From the NCBI GenBank assembly GCA_030278955.1, contig JAOANR010000009.1, forward strand, positions 39,208,945-39,272,944: a DNA stretch of 64,000 nucleotides, given 5' to 3'. Below are positions 36,204 through 47,807 of the stretch, piece by piece (position 1 is the stretch's first letter; each line of letters opens with the position of its first letter). Source of the DNA: Hygrophila difformis (taxonomy: Eukaryota; Streptophyta; Magnoliopsida; Lamiales; Acanthaceae). A program made the position numbers and the translations under genes. The notes beneath the pieces are model-generated. The model was given only the letters and a program-made list of their open reading frames with translations. It did not search any database and was not told the origin of the DNA.

Positions 36204-36455
36204 GAGGCTTGTGGACATAAGAGCCCAAGCGTAAGGCTAGTGGACATAAGAGCCCTGGCGAATGGTGATCTGTAAGGCTAGTGGACATAAGGGCCCTAGC
36301 GAATTGTGTTTTATGAGGCTTGTGGACATAAGAGCCCAACAGTAAGGCTAGTGAACATAAGAGCCCTGGCGAATGGTGATCTGTAAGGCTAGTGGACATA
36401 AGGGCCCTAGCGAATTGTGATTTGCGAGGCTTGTGGACATAAGTGCCCAAGCGGG
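36204..36455 (+). repeat. GTGGACATAAG minisatellite, seven copies (LTR 2)
   Basis: Seven tandem units; the fifth reads GTGAACATAAG. A higher-order pattern (unit types CTTGTGG and CTAGTGG alternating) suggests block duplication of about 110 bp. Confidence 0.85.
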
Positions 36456-36997
36456 ATACGATGATCTCGATCATATTGAAAAAAAATAAAATAAAAAAAA
36501 TGAAATTTTGGTTTTTGCGAGAACAAGAAGCTTATCCCGTGATCTTAAATTCTCCGTATTTTAAATAAAAGTCCTTTTTAAAATACTCTTCAAAAATTTT
36601 CTAAATTTGTTGTGTTGCGTATTAACTTACTCAGTATTTTATGTACTAATAAAACCCGTTGTTCAAATTCTTCTCTCAGGGTACGAAGACAATTGAGCAC
36701 GTGCATTTCATCGGGTTCGGGAATATGAACATTAACTCTATGTCGCATTTTATTTTTAAGTTATACATTGCGTTTTGGCCATATCGGCCCAAGTTTAAAT
36801 TTCCGCTGCAATTATTTTATTATGCATGGATTATGTTATGCTAAATTTAAATTATTATACAATGGGCTTGATTTATATTTATATTTTTGAAATACCTTAG
36901 CCTTGCATCTCTCAAGTGAGCTCGAATGAAGTCGTGTCTTGCTTGGGAAGTGTGGCGGTGGCATTCCGGCCTGGGTTACCAAAACCGGGGTGTTACA

Positions 36998-37298
36998 AAG
37001 TGGTATCAGATCCCGAAATATTTTTAAGCTATTGTTTTTAAACTATTATTTCTAAAGCCCAAACTTTTAGCCTAATATTTTTATTCACTTGTTAGTTAAG
37101 CCCAGATAATTATTTTTAGCTCAAATATTCCTAAACCCAAAATTTTTGAAGCCCAAATATTTTTTTTAGCCCAATACTTATACTTTAATTAGACTCAAAG
37201 TTTTATTATTTTCGTCCCAAGAATTTTAACTATTATTTTTAAATTTTTAAAGCATTACTTCAATGGAATGAGTTTTATTTTAAAACCCATGGAAAATA
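36998..37298 (+). other. B-II primer-binding site and leader, left part
   Basis: AAG-TGGTATCAGATCCC follows LTR 2, then the same A/T-rich leader as B-I. Element D interrupts it; the 5 bases before D (AAATA, 37294-37298) recur at 45959-45963. Confidence 0.88.
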
Positions 37299-37440
37299 TG
37301 TAACACCCCGGTTTTTTGTCACCCAGGTCGGGATGTCACCGCCACATCTCCCTAGTAAGACACGGTTTCTCCGGGCTTACTAAAGAGATGCAAGGCTAGG
37401 TGACATCCCGACCTGGGTGACCAAAAACCGGGGTGTTACA
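37299..37440. repeat. D fold-back 5' end (42-bp inverted repeat, 58-base loop)
   Basis: 37299-37340 is the reverse complement of 37399-37440 with one mismatch. The loop 37341-37398 is the reverse complement of 45859-45916 in the 3' LTR. So 37299-37398 is the LTR terminus (45859-45958) inverted, and 37399-37440 is the same terminus in direct orientation, leading into the primer-binding site. The outer end TGTAACACCCC is the inverted LTR 3' end, which resembles a genuine LTR start. Confidence 0.93.
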
Positions 37441-37805
37441 AGTTGGTATCAGAGCCCGGCTATTTTTAAACTACTATTTTTAAACAATTACTATTTTTAA
37501 ACTATTATTAATATTTTGACTATTATTTTAAATTTTAAATTATTATTTCCATGGAGAAGAATTTTTATTTTTAAAACCCATGGAAACCTATATATATATG
37601 GTGCATTAAATTATTATTATTGGGGGAAAATATCATTTGCATTTGCATGTTGCATCTCTGCTATGAACTTAGAATCTTGGCGAAACTTGAACTTAGCATC
37701 TTGGCGAAACTTGAACTTAGAATCTTGGAAACTCGAACTTAGAATCTTGGCGAATTGAACTTAGAATCTTGGCGAATATTAACTTAGATCTCTTGCTTGC
37801 GCTAG
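37441..37805 (+). other. D primer-binding site and leader
   Basis: TGGTATCAGAGCCC begins at 37444 (tRNA-iMet complement), followed by A/T-rich leader and a tandem repeat immediately before ORF0. Confidence 0.88.
37665..37793 (+). repeat. Tandem repeat of GAACTTAGAATCTTGGCGAA units
   Basis: About six imperfect units of 20-24 bp directly upstream of ORF0 in D, not present in the A, C or B leaders. Confidence 0.85.
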
Positions 37806-38141
37806 ATGGCTAGTCAAGACATGATGCAGTTGATGGTCAGGATGATGAGTGTTCACCTCGATTCCCACCAAACCCTAGAGCAAATGAAGTACCGTATGGC
37901 TCAGTTGGAGGCCAATTTACATCACATGGGCAACTTGAGAGAGGCGGGTCATCACCGCATAAACCAACTCGAACGCCAAGTCCAAACCCTCACTACACAA
38001 AACTTAATACTAAAGGAATACATTGATGCCCACGGGCAAGACTTAAACACTATCTTTGACGACCTACTACCGCCGAGTTCAGAGGAGGAAGATCCGGAGG
38101 AAGATCCTGCTACCCCACCGGGAGACGTCATGAGGCACTAG
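37806..38141 (+). CDS. ORF0 of D (111-aa coiled-coil protein with acidic tail), intact
   Basis: Starts MASQDMMQLMVRMM. Residues about 5-82 are a predicted amphipathic helix rich in Gln, Leu and Met (LEANLHHMGNLREAGHHRIN resembles the A-type VAHLGHLREADHHDITQ). The C-terminus is acidic (SSEEEDPEEDPATPP). It is one of only two uninterrupted ORF0 copies here, whereas gag-pol in the same element has six lesions. Between primer-binding site and gag, same strand. Possible roles (RNA binding partner, Gag cofactor, regulator) are guesses. Confidence 0.72.
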   Translation: MASQDMMQLMVRMMSVHLDSHQTLEQMKYRMAQLEANLHHMGNLREAGHHRINQLERQVQTLTTQNLILKEYIDAHGQDLNTIFDDLLPPSSEEEDPEEDPATPPGDVMRH

Positions 38142-38402
38142 AGATTCTACTGTTAGACATTGTTTCGCTAGGAAAATATTTCTACTTTTGTACTAAAATT
38201 TCTTTTGAGGAAATAAAATGCCCGATTTATTTTTTTTAATCAAAACAAAACAAGACAAAATAAAATAAAACCTGAAGCATACGATGCTTCTTAATCTGAA
38301 CAAAGCACCACGTGCTAAATTACTACGCAAATATACATTCATAGAAATTGCTTAGACTATATGCTAAATTCACCAGTCCTAATCTATCCCATTTGTACTA
38401 GA
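38142..38402 (+). other. D leader between ORF0 and gag
   Basis: Untranslated A/T-rich stretch; no gene seen. Confidence 0.6.
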
Positions 38403-41400
38403 ATGGCACCCAGAGGAAGAGGAAGAGGAAGAACTCAAACCACTCCCCAAACCACCACTGAGATACCTACTGAAACACCACCAAACGTCACTGAACCAAA
38501 CCAACCTGATGAGGAACAACCCTAAGGTGCGCAGGACGCCCCCGCACCGAACAATGTGGGCGATCGTCTTAGGACGATAGAGGAAGTGTTGATTGCGCTC
38601 GGAAACGCGTAAGTCAACCAGGGTCAAGCTGCGGCGGTACCTCCGCCCCAAGCTCGCCCTAACTACCTGGCGATGGTGAATCCCTACCAGCCGCCCCACT
38701 ATGCTGGTGAGGAGGATCCAGCTAAACTGGAGGAATGGATTCGGACTTTTGACAAGCTGCTAGGAGCGGTCAAATGTCCGGAAGGAGAGAGGGTACATGT
38801 CGCTTCATACTACTTGGGAGGCGAAGCTGATGACTGGTGGCAAGCAACGCAAGCCAAACTGACTGAAATGACGAGCCTTACTCGTGGATGGAGATGATGG
38901 AACTACTCAGGGATCGATTCTATCCCTTGAGTACCAAAGCTGCCATGTACGAAGAATTCCTGTCGTTGAAGCAAGGAAGCCAAACGGTGCAGGAATACTA
39001 CACCCGCTTCAAGGAGCTGGTGAGGTTCGCACCAAGGCTAGTGCCTACTGATGCGGAAAAGGCACAGAAGTTCGAGATGGGACTGAACCTGTCTGTGCGC
39101 GAGGTGATCGCGGGGGTACACTACCCCGATTTGCAAGCCGTATACGATCGCGCTGTAGCGGTAGCACGCGTGCAGCAGCTGAAAAGAAGGGTGAGTGGGG
39201 AGTCCAGCAGGGGTCCTCAAGACAAGAGAAGCCGAGACTCAAGAAACGAGAACAACACTGGAAGGAACGAGCAGCGCAGAGGGTCGAATAGGCCCCAACA
39301 AAACAACACTGGGAGGAGGTTCAATCAAGAAGATCCGGTACCGCCTTGCCCGCGATGTGGACGACCACATCTGGCAAGGGGATGCCCGCAACAAGGCGCC
39401 TGTTACCGATGCGGTCGAATGGGTCACGTTCGACGGGATTGTCGAACTAGGCTCGAGAACATAACGAAGAGGGACGATTTGGTCGCGGGGCAAGAACAGC
39501 CTCAAAACCAAAACGGGCGAAACGGCAATAACCAAGGGTACAGACCCCCTCAAAATAGGCCGCAAAACCAGAACCAGAACCAACGACCTCCGCCCCCACA
39601 GAATCAAAACCAGCAACAAAATCAACAGCCGAATGCGAATCAGCAGGGCAATCAGGGACGCCCTGTGGGAAGGCTCAATGTGGTAAACCAAGCGGACGTG
39701 CCTGCGCAAGGAGAAGTGATGGCAGGTACATTTCACGTTTTGAATACACCCCTTAGAATTTTATTCGATTCCGGAGCTAGTTGCTCAATTATTGCATCAA
39801 GGATAGTGCCTGAGTTAGATCTACCTAAGTGCGAGAGAATTAGCTTAGGAATTCAATTGCCTTCTGGAGAAGTAGTGTCTTGCTCTAAACGATATAACGG
39901 GATTCCTATAGTGATAAAGAACGTAGAATTCTTCGCGAACTTGGAAGAATTTAACTTAAGAGACTTTGACATCATACTGGGGATGGATTGGCTATCCCAG
40001 TATAAAGCGGTGATCGAATGCCAAAAGCAAAAGATCACCTTGTCAAAAAATAGGGGAAAGAGAGTTATCTTTTACTCTCAGCCCCCTAAGAAAAGTAACA
40101 AAATCGTTAGTGCACTTAAACTAAGTAACTTGATGCGTAAGGGGTATGAACTATATGCGTGCTATGTGCACAACCTTGAGGCGGAAGAGGACAAGGTTGA
40201 TAGCATACCAGTGGTAAGAGAATACCCGGACGTGTTCCCTGAAGACGTTCCGGGCATGCCACCTGAGAGAGATCTTGAATTCACGATAGATCTCATTCCG
40301 GGGACAGAGCCTGTCTCAAAAGCTCCGTACCGGATGGCACCACTGGAAATGAAGGAGTTAAAGGAACAACTCGAGGAGCTATTGGGAAAAGGTTACATAA
40401 GACCGAGTACGTCCCCTTGGAGAGCACCGGTTTTGTTTGTCAAGAAGAAAGACGGAGGACTACGTCTTTGCATAGATTACCGAGGACTAAACCAAGTGAC
40501 CATTAAGAATAAATACCCCCTTCCGAGAATAGAGGATCTGTTTGATCAACTGAATGGAGCTTCAGTATTCTCGAAGATCGATTTGCGATCTGGGTATCAT
40601 CAATTGAGGATTGCCGAGAAGGACATTCCGAAGACGGCGTTTCGAACACGATATGGTCATTACGAGTTCACAGTGTTATCCTTCGGGTTAACAAATGCTC
40701 CGGCCATGTTCATGAATCTCATGAACAATGTGTTCCGAGAATTGTTAGACCAGTGTGTCGTAGTGTTCATCGACGACATCCTGATCTACTCGAAGAGCGA
40801 GGAGGAGCATGCGAAGCACTTACATCAAGTGTTGGAAATCTTGCGAAGAAATCAGCTATACGGCAAGCTGTCGAAATGTGACTTCTGGCTGAAAGAAGTG
40901 GCATTTCTCGGACACATAGTATCCGCTGATGGAGTATCAGTGGATCCGGCAAAAGTTTCTGCCGTAACTGAATGGGCAACTCCGAAAAGTCCAACGGAAA
41001 TAAGGAGTTTCCTTGGATTAGCCGGATATTATAGACAATTTGTGAGGGACTTTTCAAGGATTGCACGTCCTTTGACCCAGCTACTAAAGAAAGGAGCAAA
41101 ATACGAGTGGACCGAAGCATGTGAGACATCGTTTCAAGAGCTGAAGAAACGACTCACAACCACACCCGTATTAACATTACCATCAGAGAATGGTGACTTC
41201 GAAGTATATAGCGATGCTTCGAAGGAAGGTTTAGGTTGTGTCTTGATGCAAGACTCGAGAGTCGTAGCCTATGCATCACGCCAACTAAAACCTCACGAGG
41301 AAAATTATCCGACACATGACCTGGAGTTGGCAGCGGTCGTTTTCGCTCTAAAGATATGGAGACATTATCTTTATGGGCGGAAGTGTCGAATGTTCACCGA

Positions 41401-43132
41401 CCACAAAAGCTTGAAGTATATATTCACTCAGAAGGAGTTGAATTTGAGACAGCGAAGGTGGTTGGAACTTATTAAAGACTACGATTTAGAGATAGCATAC
41501 CACGAGGGGAAGGCGAATGTGGTAGCCGATGCCCTAAGTCGGAAAACCCAACACGTGACAAACCCGTTGGTAATTCCGCCGGCATTGTACATGGATTTGG
41601 CAAGATTGGAGTTAGAACTTGTGCATCCTGGCACAGTGAGAGAAACGGTCAATGCCATGGTCGTAGGAACTCCAATATTGGACGAGATTCGACTCGCTCA
41701 ACCAGGCGATCCGAAACTCGAGAAGATAAAAGGGTATATGGCCGAAGGAAAGGCAATAGGATTTGCTGTCCACGAGGATGGAAGCATCCGTTTTAAAGGT
41801 AGATGGTGTGTGCCTCTTAAATGTGCCGAGTTGAAGCAAAGGTTGATGGAGGAAGGGCACAACACGCCATATTCCGTACATCCCGGAGGTGACAAGCTAT
41901 AAAAGGATCTGAAGAAGATCTATTGGTGGCCGGGAATGAAGAAGGAAGTGGCAAATTTCGTGGCAAGATGTCTCACCTGCCAAAAGGTTAAGGCAGTGCG
42001 ACATAAACCCTTAGGATTGATGCAACCACTAGAGATCCCAAGTTGGAAGTGGGATAGCATCTCAATGGACTTTGTCTCGGGATTACCCCGATCACCTAAA
42101 GGCATGAACAAGATTTGGGTGATTGTGGATAGGCTAACGAAGACAGCCATATTTATCCCAATGAAAGACACGTGGACTATGGACCAATTGGCCCGAGCCT
42201 ACATTGATAATGTGGTATGACGACATGGAGTACCACATGATATCATTTCCGATAGAGACAGTAGATTTGTCTCTCATTTCTGGACGGAGTTACAAAAAGC
42301 TCTCGGTACTCAAATCAAAATGAGCACCGCATTCCACCCGATGACGGATGGACAAACCGAAAGGACAATCCAAACACTAGAAGACATGCTGAGAGCATGC
42401 GTGTTGGAATTCAAAGGAAATTGGAAATCTCATTTACCCTTGATTGAGTTTTCCTATAATAATAGTTACCATGCTAGTATCGGCATGGCACCTTTCGAGG
42501 CATTGTATGGACGAAAGTGCCGAAGCCCTTTGAGCTGGGAAGAAAACGATAAGTCCGTGGTAGTGGGACCACAACTTATCGAAGACATGGCTCAACAAAT
42601 CAAAGTGATTCAAGGGAAGATGAAAGCCGCACAAGACCGTCAAAAGAGTTATGCCGACGTGAGACGATGAGACCTAGAATTTCAAGTGGGAGATAGGGTC
42701 ATGCTAAAGATATCACCCATGAAGGGGGTGATGCGCTTTGGCAAACGAGGGAAGTTAATTCCTCGATACATAGGACCTTACGAAATTCTAGAACGAGTCG
42801 GAACTCTAGCCTACCGGTTGGCTTTACCGCCACACTTAGATAGAGTTCATAATGTCTTCCATGTCTCGCAACTAAAGAAGTATGTGCCGGACCCGACACA
42901 TGTACTTCAACCGGAGATAATTGAGCTAGACGAAGATTTGACTTACGAAGAAGTCCCAGTGCGTATTCTCGATACTAAGGAACGAGTAACGAGGAACAAA
43001 ACCATCAAAATGATCAAGGTTCTTTGGTCAAACCACGAAAGTGAGACGGCAACTTGGGAAGTAGAATCCGATATGAGGGAACGTTACCCGACATTGTTCC
43101 AAACCGATTCCGACACAGTTATGGGGACATAA
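38403..43132 (+). pseudogene. gag-pol: D gag-pol polyprotein, broken
   Basis: Starts MAPRGRGRGRTQTT. The uninterrupted 1004-codon stretch 38888-41902 shows Gag core, two zinc knuckles ([27 protein letters not shown]), protease ([11 protein letters not shown]), RT with FIDD, RNase H ([12 protein letters not shown]) and the integrase N-terminus in one frame, so the family uses a single Gag-Pol frame. Defects: TAA 38523-38525 and TAA 38610-38612 in the Gag N-terminus, a one-base deletion near 38867, TAA 41900-41902 in the integrase zinc finger, TGA 42218-42220 and TGA 42668-42670 in integrase. The chromodomain-like tail (about 42935-43110) ends at TAA 43130-43132. Confidence 0.93.
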
Positions 43133-43361
43133 CTGCAATCTTAAGGGGGAGAGGATGTCATACCCCCTAATTTTTCGTGCATTTTTGTAAACTTTTGAAC
43201 TACGTTATGGCTTGATCCCTTTACCGGGTACGTAGGCAGCTTAGAAGTTTTAATTCTAAGTTCAGTCACAACATAATAAAACAAACACAAGACCTTAGCA
43301 CGAGACGAGAAAAGCCGAAACACAACTTCGAGGACGAAGTTGATTCTTAAGGAGGGTAGAC
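43116..43361 (+). promoter_or_regulatory. D modules 1 and 2: two hairpin/polypurine units before the LTR
   Basis: Module 1: CAGTTATG (43116-43123), loop GGGA, CATAACTG (43128-43135), then CTTAAGGGGGAGAGGA and TGTCATACCCCC. Module 2: AACTTCG-AGGA-CGAAGTT (43324-43341), then CTTAAGGAGGGTAGAC and the 3' LTR. The spacer contains the GGGTACGTAGGCAGCTT stretch (43225-43245). Confidence 0.8.
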
Positions 43362-45958
43362 TGTAATACCCGAGAATTTTCCAACATAAAATAAAACAAT
43401 AATTAAATAAATAAATAATAAATAAAATAAATACTATAATTAAATAAACAAATCCAGCAAATAAAAGAAATAAATAAAGATAAGGAAATGAGAAATGAGA
43501 TTTTCACTTAAAAAGGAATTAAAGGAATTTAATTCAATAAAAGGATGGATAAGTGGTACACCAAAACCCGACACTAATGAACTCGAGTATTCGAGTCCAA
43601 AACATCCAATTAGACTGAGAATAAAATTAGAGAGAAAGTATGAACCCGAGTATACCCCGGGAATCGGAATTCGAGAGCATAGAGGGATAGAAACCCGAAA
43701 GAGAGGCGGAAAAGCACGACGGATCGCACGACCCGCCCGGACCGAAGTCCAGGCGAAGTCGGCGCGGTGGCCGCGCGGTGGAGGGCGACTAGCGCGCCAC
43801 GACCGCGCCACCCCACGGATTCGTTTGTTGCGTGAATCTCTCGCCCGAACGCGGATTTTTCGACTTTCGGTTGAACATCTCTTGACTCCAGACCTTTAGG
43901 TCGGTTGTGGACGCCCTAGGGATTGAGAATTCTATAAATAAGCCCCTTGGGAGCCCCAAACAAGTTTACAAAACCCTATAACATTCTATACATTCGAAAC
44001 CCTAAATCCGGAGTCGTCGGAGGCACGAAACCAAGACGAACGCTGTTGGACGAGTTTCCCCACAGATCTCCATAGTCGTGGTAAGTCTCGATCCAATCTC
44101 TAGTCAATAAACGATTCGAAAACGAATCCTAATCACCTCCTTTTTCTTTCTACACCCCGTATTGGATCTAGATCGTAGAACCCGACGAACGGAGAGGAGA
44201 AACGGTGATCTGGAAGCCACGCCTCCGAACTAGACATTCCCGACGTTCATAGACACTGTAAGTTAACCTTACATGGTTTTGGGAGATTTTAAAACATTCG
44301 AAACCTAAAAGATTCAACAAGAACCATAAATCTGTCCACTTTTGTTTTTCTACCGACGCAACAGATTTGTTGAATTTTTCTGACCCTTAAAACAAACTCA
44401 AACGGAAAAACTTAAAACACGAGAAACGTTCCTAAGACTTAGACCTAGCTACTGTAAAAATTTAAGAATTTTTGGAGTTGATTTGATATGTGAAAACCCG
44501 TTGAAACCGAACTGTTTGATTCTAGATCTTGAAATCTTGGACAGAACTTAGGAATGATCTTGATCTCGTTTTTGACATAGGATCTAGGCTGTTTTAGATC
44601 TTTGGCCAAACATCAAAGTTGTAGATAAATGTCTTAAGATGATCCCTGTCAAATTTCATTAAATTTGGAGTTGAATTGATATGGTAGAATTTGAAATCTT
44701 TGAACTGTGGTGTATTAAACTCGGACAGATTTCTTCTTATGCGAAAATTGGCGATTTTGACCTACTTAGGTATCTCGGATTGAAAAAGTTAAAACACGAA
44801 AGTTGTAGATCTTGATGTTTCCGAGTCAGATATGAAATTTTGGAATTTTTGGAATTAAATCTGATTTTAGACGAATTTTGGAGTAAACTGTGATTTACCG
44901 AAACGAAATCTTGAAATCTTGTTGAAACATGGAATTAACCTTTAAGGTTGAAACGAATTGAGATATTATTTCTAAATTAATACAATTGAAGGCAGATTTT
45001 AAAAATTAAATCCCCTTACAAACTTGATAAATTAAAATTAGGGGTGAGTGCTCTGCAGGGTGCCCCCTAACGATTCACTTCGTGCCGTAATGGACGATGG
45101 TGACCCCGCGCGCTAAATTTGAGATATGGATTGCCTAAATGGCGAAACTTAGAGCCTACACTCTCGTGAATATCCGTATGGGTTTCCCGAGGCTCCAGAG
45201 TGGTACTGGGTATGGCTGATACGGCTGCGGCCGCCGGGCTACCGGCTAAACTTGTTGACATCGCGATTTTTATCGTGAAACTTTGAAATACCAAATCGGG
45301 AATGTAATGGGGATTCTAAATTAAATTAAACTAGATTAAATGATATTGTTGTCAAATTAAATTATTTAAATGCTTTATTTAAATTATGGCAATTATCTTG
45401 AACCATGTGATATGTGTTATTAAATAGAGCCTGAGATAAATTATGCTATTGGACATGGATTAGATGAAACTGAATATTATGTTATTATCATGCTTTTGTT
45501 AAATTATTAATTTATGGCTTTAAACCCTACGATCATGCATGTGTTAACTTACTCAGCAATTTTGCTGACCAAAACCATTTTTATTCCTTTCTTTACAGAA
45601 TATGTGGAATGAGCCTGTATGAGCACGAATCATGCATGGGATTTTGGGAATTTTTATTTTGCTTTTAAATTTCGTACTTAGACTATATTATGAACGGGCC
45701 TGTTTAACCCGTGTTTTGGCCATGTCGGCCCTTTTTACATTTTCCGCTGCGATACTGTACTAAACTAAATATTTCCGCTGCGCTATGCTATTATTATTTT
45801 CGAATTATATTGTATGGGCTATTTTGAATGCTTTAAATGTTTTAAATACTGCAATACCTAGCCTTGCATCTCTTTAGTAAGCCCGGAGAAACCGTGTCTT
45901 ACTAGGGAGATGTGGCGGTGACATCCCGACCTGGGTGACCAAAAACCGGGGTGTTACA
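43362..45958 (+). repeat. D 3' LTR
   Basis: 2597 bp, TGTAATACCCGAG to GTGTTACA. It holds a CpG-rich block (43745-43815), a TATA box (TATAAATA 43933-43940), donor-like GTAAGT sites (44081, 44258), the conserved ATCCGTATGG box (45166-45202), hairpin TCAGCA / TGCTGA (45553-45568) and TTTACAG (acceptor end 45598). Confidence 0.93.
43933..43940 (+). promoter_or_regulatory. TATA box candidate in D LTR
   Basis: TATAAATA, just downstream of the CpG-rich block and followed by a run of short C-rich sequence, as expected for an LTR core promoter. It is the clearest TATA box among the LTRs seen here. Confidence 0.6.
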
Positions 45959-46288
45959 AAATATGTATACAAATTATTTTGACAAGTCTAAATCATATTG
46001 CATGAAAATTATTTCGAGGGGATTCACATGCATACATACATATTTGCGCTAACCTTTTTATATGAACTATCTGTGTTAAATAACATTCCTAGTTATAGAT
46101 TTCGGCTTGACATCTACTTAGAGGCGCTAACTTGAGCGTAATCTTGCTTTAGTCTTAAGATGTTGAACAAGAATACTTAGTGTGCCCACGTCTGTCATTC
46201 TCCCCTTACCATTCATATCTTTTAGATCTTCTTGACTCTAACGTGCCTTAGATTAGAAGCTCATCTTCGCATACTTTTATAACAGAGA
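45959..46288 (+). other. B-II leader, right part
   Basis: Resumes with TSD AAATA and continues the B leader. It is close to 32722-33050; no gene. Confidence 0.85.
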
Positions 46289-47410
46289 ATGGCACCTAGG
46301 GGAAGACCAAGGAATGTAATCCCAAACAACATTGACTTTGACCTCCCCAACATGCCCAACAACAATGGGACTCCTCAGAACCTAGGAGAACGAGTGCCTC
46401 CTGTGCCCAACAATATGGAGGAACGTTTGAAAACTGTAGAGGAAGTTCTTGTAGCATTGGGAAATGCTGAAGTGCAACGTGCACAAGCGGATGTACCACC
46501 ACCGGTAGCCCGAGTCAACCATTTAGCATTGGTGAACCCCTACAAACCACCCCATTATGACGGCCAAGAGGACCCGGCCAAGTTGGAGGATTGGATTCGT
46601 ACTTTCGACAAGCTCCTAAATGCTGTCAAATGCCCGGATGATGAGAAAGTCTGGGTGGCAACCTATTACTTGAGTGGTGAAGCGGACGAATAGTGGCAAA
46701 ACCTTCAAGGAGGTTTGATTGAGAATGAGAATGTCTACTTCTGTGAAGATTTTAAGGAAGCCTTGAGAGAAAGATTCTATCCCTTGAGCACCAAGTCTGC
46801 AAAATAAGAGGAGTTTATCAACCTTAGACAAGGTGCACAAACGGTGCAAGAATACTATACCAAATTCAAGGAGCTAGTCCGATTTGCTACGAGGTTGGTA
46901 CCAACTGACTCTGACAAGGCTCAAAAGTTCGAAATGGGTCTGGACCTTAGTATCCGGGAGATACTTGTAGGAGGAAAATACACGAACCTGCAGGCGACAT
47001 ATGATCGAGCTGTAGCAATTGCTCGGGTCCAGCAACTGAAGCGTAAGGACAATGGTGAGTCGAGCAAGGACTCGCAAGGACTTGAGAAGAAGAATCGGAA
47101 AGACAACAATGACAATTTTAGGAAAGGCGATGGATCTCGAAGGAATCAAAGGAAAGGTCTCAACAACAGAGGAAATGACAACCGTGGTCCATTCATACCA
47201 CACTGCCCACGATGCAACCATGCACATTTGGTGCGCCAGTGCCCGAGGCCTGGAGCATGCTATAAGTGCGGCAAGTTTGGTCACAAGCCTAGGGACTGTT
47301 GAACGCCAGAGGAAACAATTGAAAAGAGAGTAGATCTGATGAACCTTCAGCAAGGAGAGGGTGACAAGGAACAAGATCAAAACCCGAACCTTCTTGAGAA
47401 TAATGAATAG
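46289..47410 (+). pseudogene. gag: B-II gag, three stop codons
   Basis: Near-identical to B-I gag. Stops at TAG 46691-46693 (conserved EADEWW tryptophan replaced), TAA 46805-46807 and TGA 47300-47302 (after the second zinc knuckle, CYKCGKFGHKPRDC). None of these is shared with B-I, and the B-I stop (33459) reads CAA here, so the lesions arose after the two units separated. The frame ends at TAG 47408-47410. Confidence 0.9.
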
Positions 47411-47411
47411 G

Positions 47412-47607
47412 CAGTTATGGGGACATAACTGAAGTCCTAAGGGGGAGAGGATGTGACACCCCGCAAAGAGTTGTCACGCGTCGAGGTAAAAATTTAATTT
47501 TCGAGCCTCAATATGTCTACGCGTTCAAGTTGCTTGTCTACATTGGTTTTCTCTTTCCGAGTGCGACCCAACTTCGAGGACGAAGTTGATTTCTAAGGAG
47601 GGTAGAT
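47412..47607 (+). promoter_or_regulatory. B-II modules 1 and 2: two hairpin/polypurine units before the LTR
   Basis: Same arrangement as in B-I: hairpin 47412-47431 with loop GGGA, purine tract and TGTGACACCCC; hairpin 47570-47587 with loop AGGA; purine tract; LTR 3 at 47608. Confidence 0.8.
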
Positions 47608-47661
47608 TGTAATACCCGAGATAGTAGCCAAAAGAAATTCGTTTCTTGTATTATTATCATT

Positions 47662-47729
<68 letters not shown>

Positions 47730-47746
47730 TATTATTATTATTATTA

Positions 47747-47807
<61 letters not shown>

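Larger units (their letters stand above)
34369..36997 (+). repeat. Array B LTR 2 (shared by both units)
   Basis: 2629-bp LTR, TGTAATACCCGAG to GTGTTACA, intact apart from point changes. It acts as 3' LTR of B-I and 5' LTR of B-II. It contains the microsatellite (34409-34587), donor-like GTAAGT (35221), seven-copy minisatellite (36204-36455), hairpin before CAG (36677-36679) and the GGCCATATCGGCC palindrome (36777-36789). Confidence 0.93.
37299..45958 (+). mobile_element. D: Ty3/gypsy element with fold-back remnant of a 5' LTR
   Basis: Inserted in the leader of B-II with the perfect TSD AAATA. It has a primer-binding site, tandem repeat, ORF0, gag-pol, both hairpin/polypurine modules and a normal 2597-bp 3' LTR (43362-45958). 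Its 5' end is abnormal: instead of a full LTR there are only 142 bases, made of an inverted copy of the last 100 bases of the LTR followed by the last 42 bases in direct orientation. Both outer ends still look like TG...CA termini. Gag-pol has one frameshift and five stops. Confidence 0.9.

Noticed and set aside
43495..43899. 134-codon ORF in the D LTR near the CpG-rich block
   Set aside because: It spans the presumed promoter region and TATA-proximal sequence, and lacks any recognisable domain.
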